32,288 nucleotides of DNA from Bryobacterales bacterium (GTDB taxonomy: Bacteria; Acidobacteriota; Terriglobia; Bryobacterales; Bryobacteraceae), in contig DAIDHC010000224.1 of assembly GCA_027452065.1 (NCBI GenBank), positions 1 through 32,288 of the forward strand. The letters run 5' to 3'. Below are positions 31,594 through 32,288 of this stretch, piece by piece. The number at the start of each line of letters is the position of its first letter. Within the stretch, counting starts at the first letter, position 1. The notes under the pieces were generated by a model that saw nothing but the letters and a program-made list of their open reading frames with translations, searched no databases and was not told where the DNA came from. A program made the position numbers and the translations under genes.

Positions 31594-31622
31594 ATCTTAC
31601 TGAAGAAGGTGCGTCTTGTCAG
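31594..31622 (-). promoter_or_regulatory. Candidate fdhA sigma-70-type promoter
   Basis: On the minus strand CTGACA (31622 to 31617) and TAAGAT (31599 to 31594) are separated by exactly 17 bases, matching TTGACA/TATAAT at 5 and 4 of 6 positions. Transcription would start near 31587, about 20 bases before ATG 31567. The -35 and spacer lie inside the dyad at 31605-31630. Confidence 0.6.
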
Positions 31623-31630
31623 ACACCTTC
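31605..31630. promoter_or_regulatory. Dyad over the fdhA -35 region, candidate operator
   Basis: Perfect 7-base arms GAAGGTG and CACCTTC flank a 12-base centre. The centre itself contains GTCT-TGTC-AGAC, so a 10-bp imperfect stem is possible. It overlaps the -35 and spacer of the candidate fdhA promoter, a usual repressor or activator position. It could instead act as a hairpin after the amidase gene. Confidence 0.45.
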
Positions 31631-31642
31631 GGAAGCATCGTG

Positions 31643-31662
31643 GCTCCGCGCGCACGCGGAGC
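31643..31662 (-). terminator. Stem-loop downstream of the amidase gene
   Basis: GCTCCGCG and CGCGGAGC enclose a 4-base loop: a perfect 8-bp stem about 20 bases after the amidase stop (minus strand). There is no T-run after it, so it may be a Rho-independent-like stem of low efficiency, an mRNA 3'-end stabiliser, or neither. Confidence 0.4.
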
Positions 31663-31681
31663 GGTGCCGGCGGGCGCTTCG

Positions 31682-32288
31682 TTACGGTGTCGAAGGCGGC
31701 GGCGTGCGGCGGTGCGTCGCCTGTTCGAAGGCGTAGGCGAGGCCGACCAGGCGGGGCTCGCTGCAGGCCATGCCGGTGAAGCTAATGCCGAAGGGCTGGG
31801 GTTGGGCGTTGAAGCCGTCGGGAAACGGGGGCTTGGGGGCGTTGGGGACGAAGCCGAACGGGACGATGACGGTGGGATAGCCGGGCTTGGCGGCGATGCC
31901 GGCGCCCATGGGCCCGGGGAACAGAAGCGCGTCGAGATGGTTGTTCTTCATGACCTCGTCGATGCCCTGTTCGGCCGACAGACGGAGGTCTTTGGCGCGG
32001 TCGGCCTCGTAGCGGGCGCGGTCGGCGTCAAGATCCATTTCATCGGAGATGTCGAGGTTGGACTGGCCGAAGCGGAGCGCGCCGGCCTTGGTGTGGCGGA
32101 TGTTCCATTCACGGAGCTCGGTGAGGGATTTGACGGGAGCCCGGGGGCCGAGGGTGGCGAGGAATTTGTTGAAGTCGCGCTTCATGCCGTATTTGAGAAC
32201 GACGGAGCAGTCGGCGTCGGCGCCCTTGGCTCCGGTGTTGCCGGCACAGGCGTTCCACAGGGCGAGGTTGGCGGAGGGGTCGGTGGTG
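31682..32288 (-). CDS. Amidase (amidase-signature family), C-terminal part, cut by window edge
   Basis: The frame is open from the right edge of the window to the stop at 31682, about 202 residues. The internal ATG at 32185 is not the start, because the preceding residues (TTDPSANLALWNACAG, VVLKYGMKRDF) continue the same domain. DALLFPGPMGAGIAAKPGYPTVIVPFGF and FGISFTGMACSEPRLVGLAYAFEQATH are the C-terminal signature of GatA/peptide amidase-like hydrolases. The Ser-Ser-Lys catalytic triad lies in the missing N-terminal part, so activity cannot be judged. Transcription runs toward fdhA, with a stem-loop and a separate promoter in between. Substrate unknown. Confidence 0.88.
   Translation of the reverse strand, partial: TTDPSANLALWNACAGNTGAKGADADCSVVLKYGMKRDFNKFLATLGPRAPVKSLTELREWNIRHTKAGALRFGQSNLDISDEMDLDADRARYEADRAKDLRLSAEQGIDEVMKNNHLDALLFPGPMGAGIAAKPGYPTVIVPFGFVPNAPKPPFPDGFNAQPQPFGISFTGMACSEPRLVGLAYAFEQATHRRTPPPSTP

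Noticed and set aside
1-32288. tRNA genes, CRISPR arrays, insertion sequences or attachment sites
   Set aside because: No cloverleaf-like sequence, regularly spaced repeats, transposase motif or terminal inverted repeats with target duplications were found by reading.

Overview
The window is GC-rich DNA from a Gram-negative, respiring bacterium. It most resembles Acidobacteriota of the Bryobacterales/Solibacter type. That placement is inferred from gene content: a TonB receptor with an N-terminal carboxypeptidase-regulatory domain, PQQ dehydrogenases paired with multi-domain c-type cytochromes, Tat-exported sugar-isomerase-like proteins, and a 'methylamine utilization'-type cupredoxin. No rRNA, tRNA, CRISPR array, insertion sequence or integrase was seen. 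Nearly all sequence is coding, and no gap exceeds 300 bases.

Layout. 1-734 (-): 5' part of a TonB-dependent receptor. 983-3190 (+): secreted clan GH-A-like glycosidase with a discoidin-like domain. 3195-7035 (-): operon of an exported CBM9-like protein, a diheme-cytochrome/PQQ dehydrogenase fusion and an exported RraA-like protein. 7287-10680 (+): Tat-exported PLP enzyme (SelA/DgaE-like), Tat-exported RidA-like protein, and an MFS carrier. 10677-11639 (-): secreted SMP-30/gluconolactonase. 11827-16696 (+): tightly packed signalling operon with an OmpR-type regulator, a lone receiver, an outer-membrane barrel protein, a type-1 copper cupredoxin and a membrane sensor kinase. 16735-20197 (+): Tat-type sugar isomerase/epimerase, diheme cytochrome c and PQQ dehydrogenase, joined by 4-base GTGA/ATGA overlaps. 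20204-23535 (-): exopolysaccharide export trio (Wza-like, Wzz/GumC-like, BY-kinase). 23721-24134 (+): EVE-domain protein. 24147-27683 (-): full-length cobalamin-dependent methionine synthase. 27851-30345 (+): remnant of an ECF-type sigma factor, a membrane protein with an HExxxH motif, and an alditol-oxidase-like flavoprotein. 30368-31567 (-): glutathione-independent formaldehyde dehydrogenase. 31682 to the right edge (-): C-terminal part of an amidase.

How the genes fit together. Much of the window looks like envelope-located carbohydrate oxidation. Glycosidase, lactonase, two PQQ dehydrogenase systems, sugar isomerase, RraA-like, PLP/RidA and alditol-oxidase-like proteins nearly all carry Sec or Tat signals, and an organic-anion-type MFS carrier and a TonB receptor could bring products inside. 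One PQQ system is a single fused polypeptide and the other is split into cytochrome plus dehydrogenase with the same domain order. The cupredoxin/barrel/kinase operon is the best candidate for an undescribed system: a phosphorelay apparently co-produced with an outer-membrane protein and a periplasmic copper protein.
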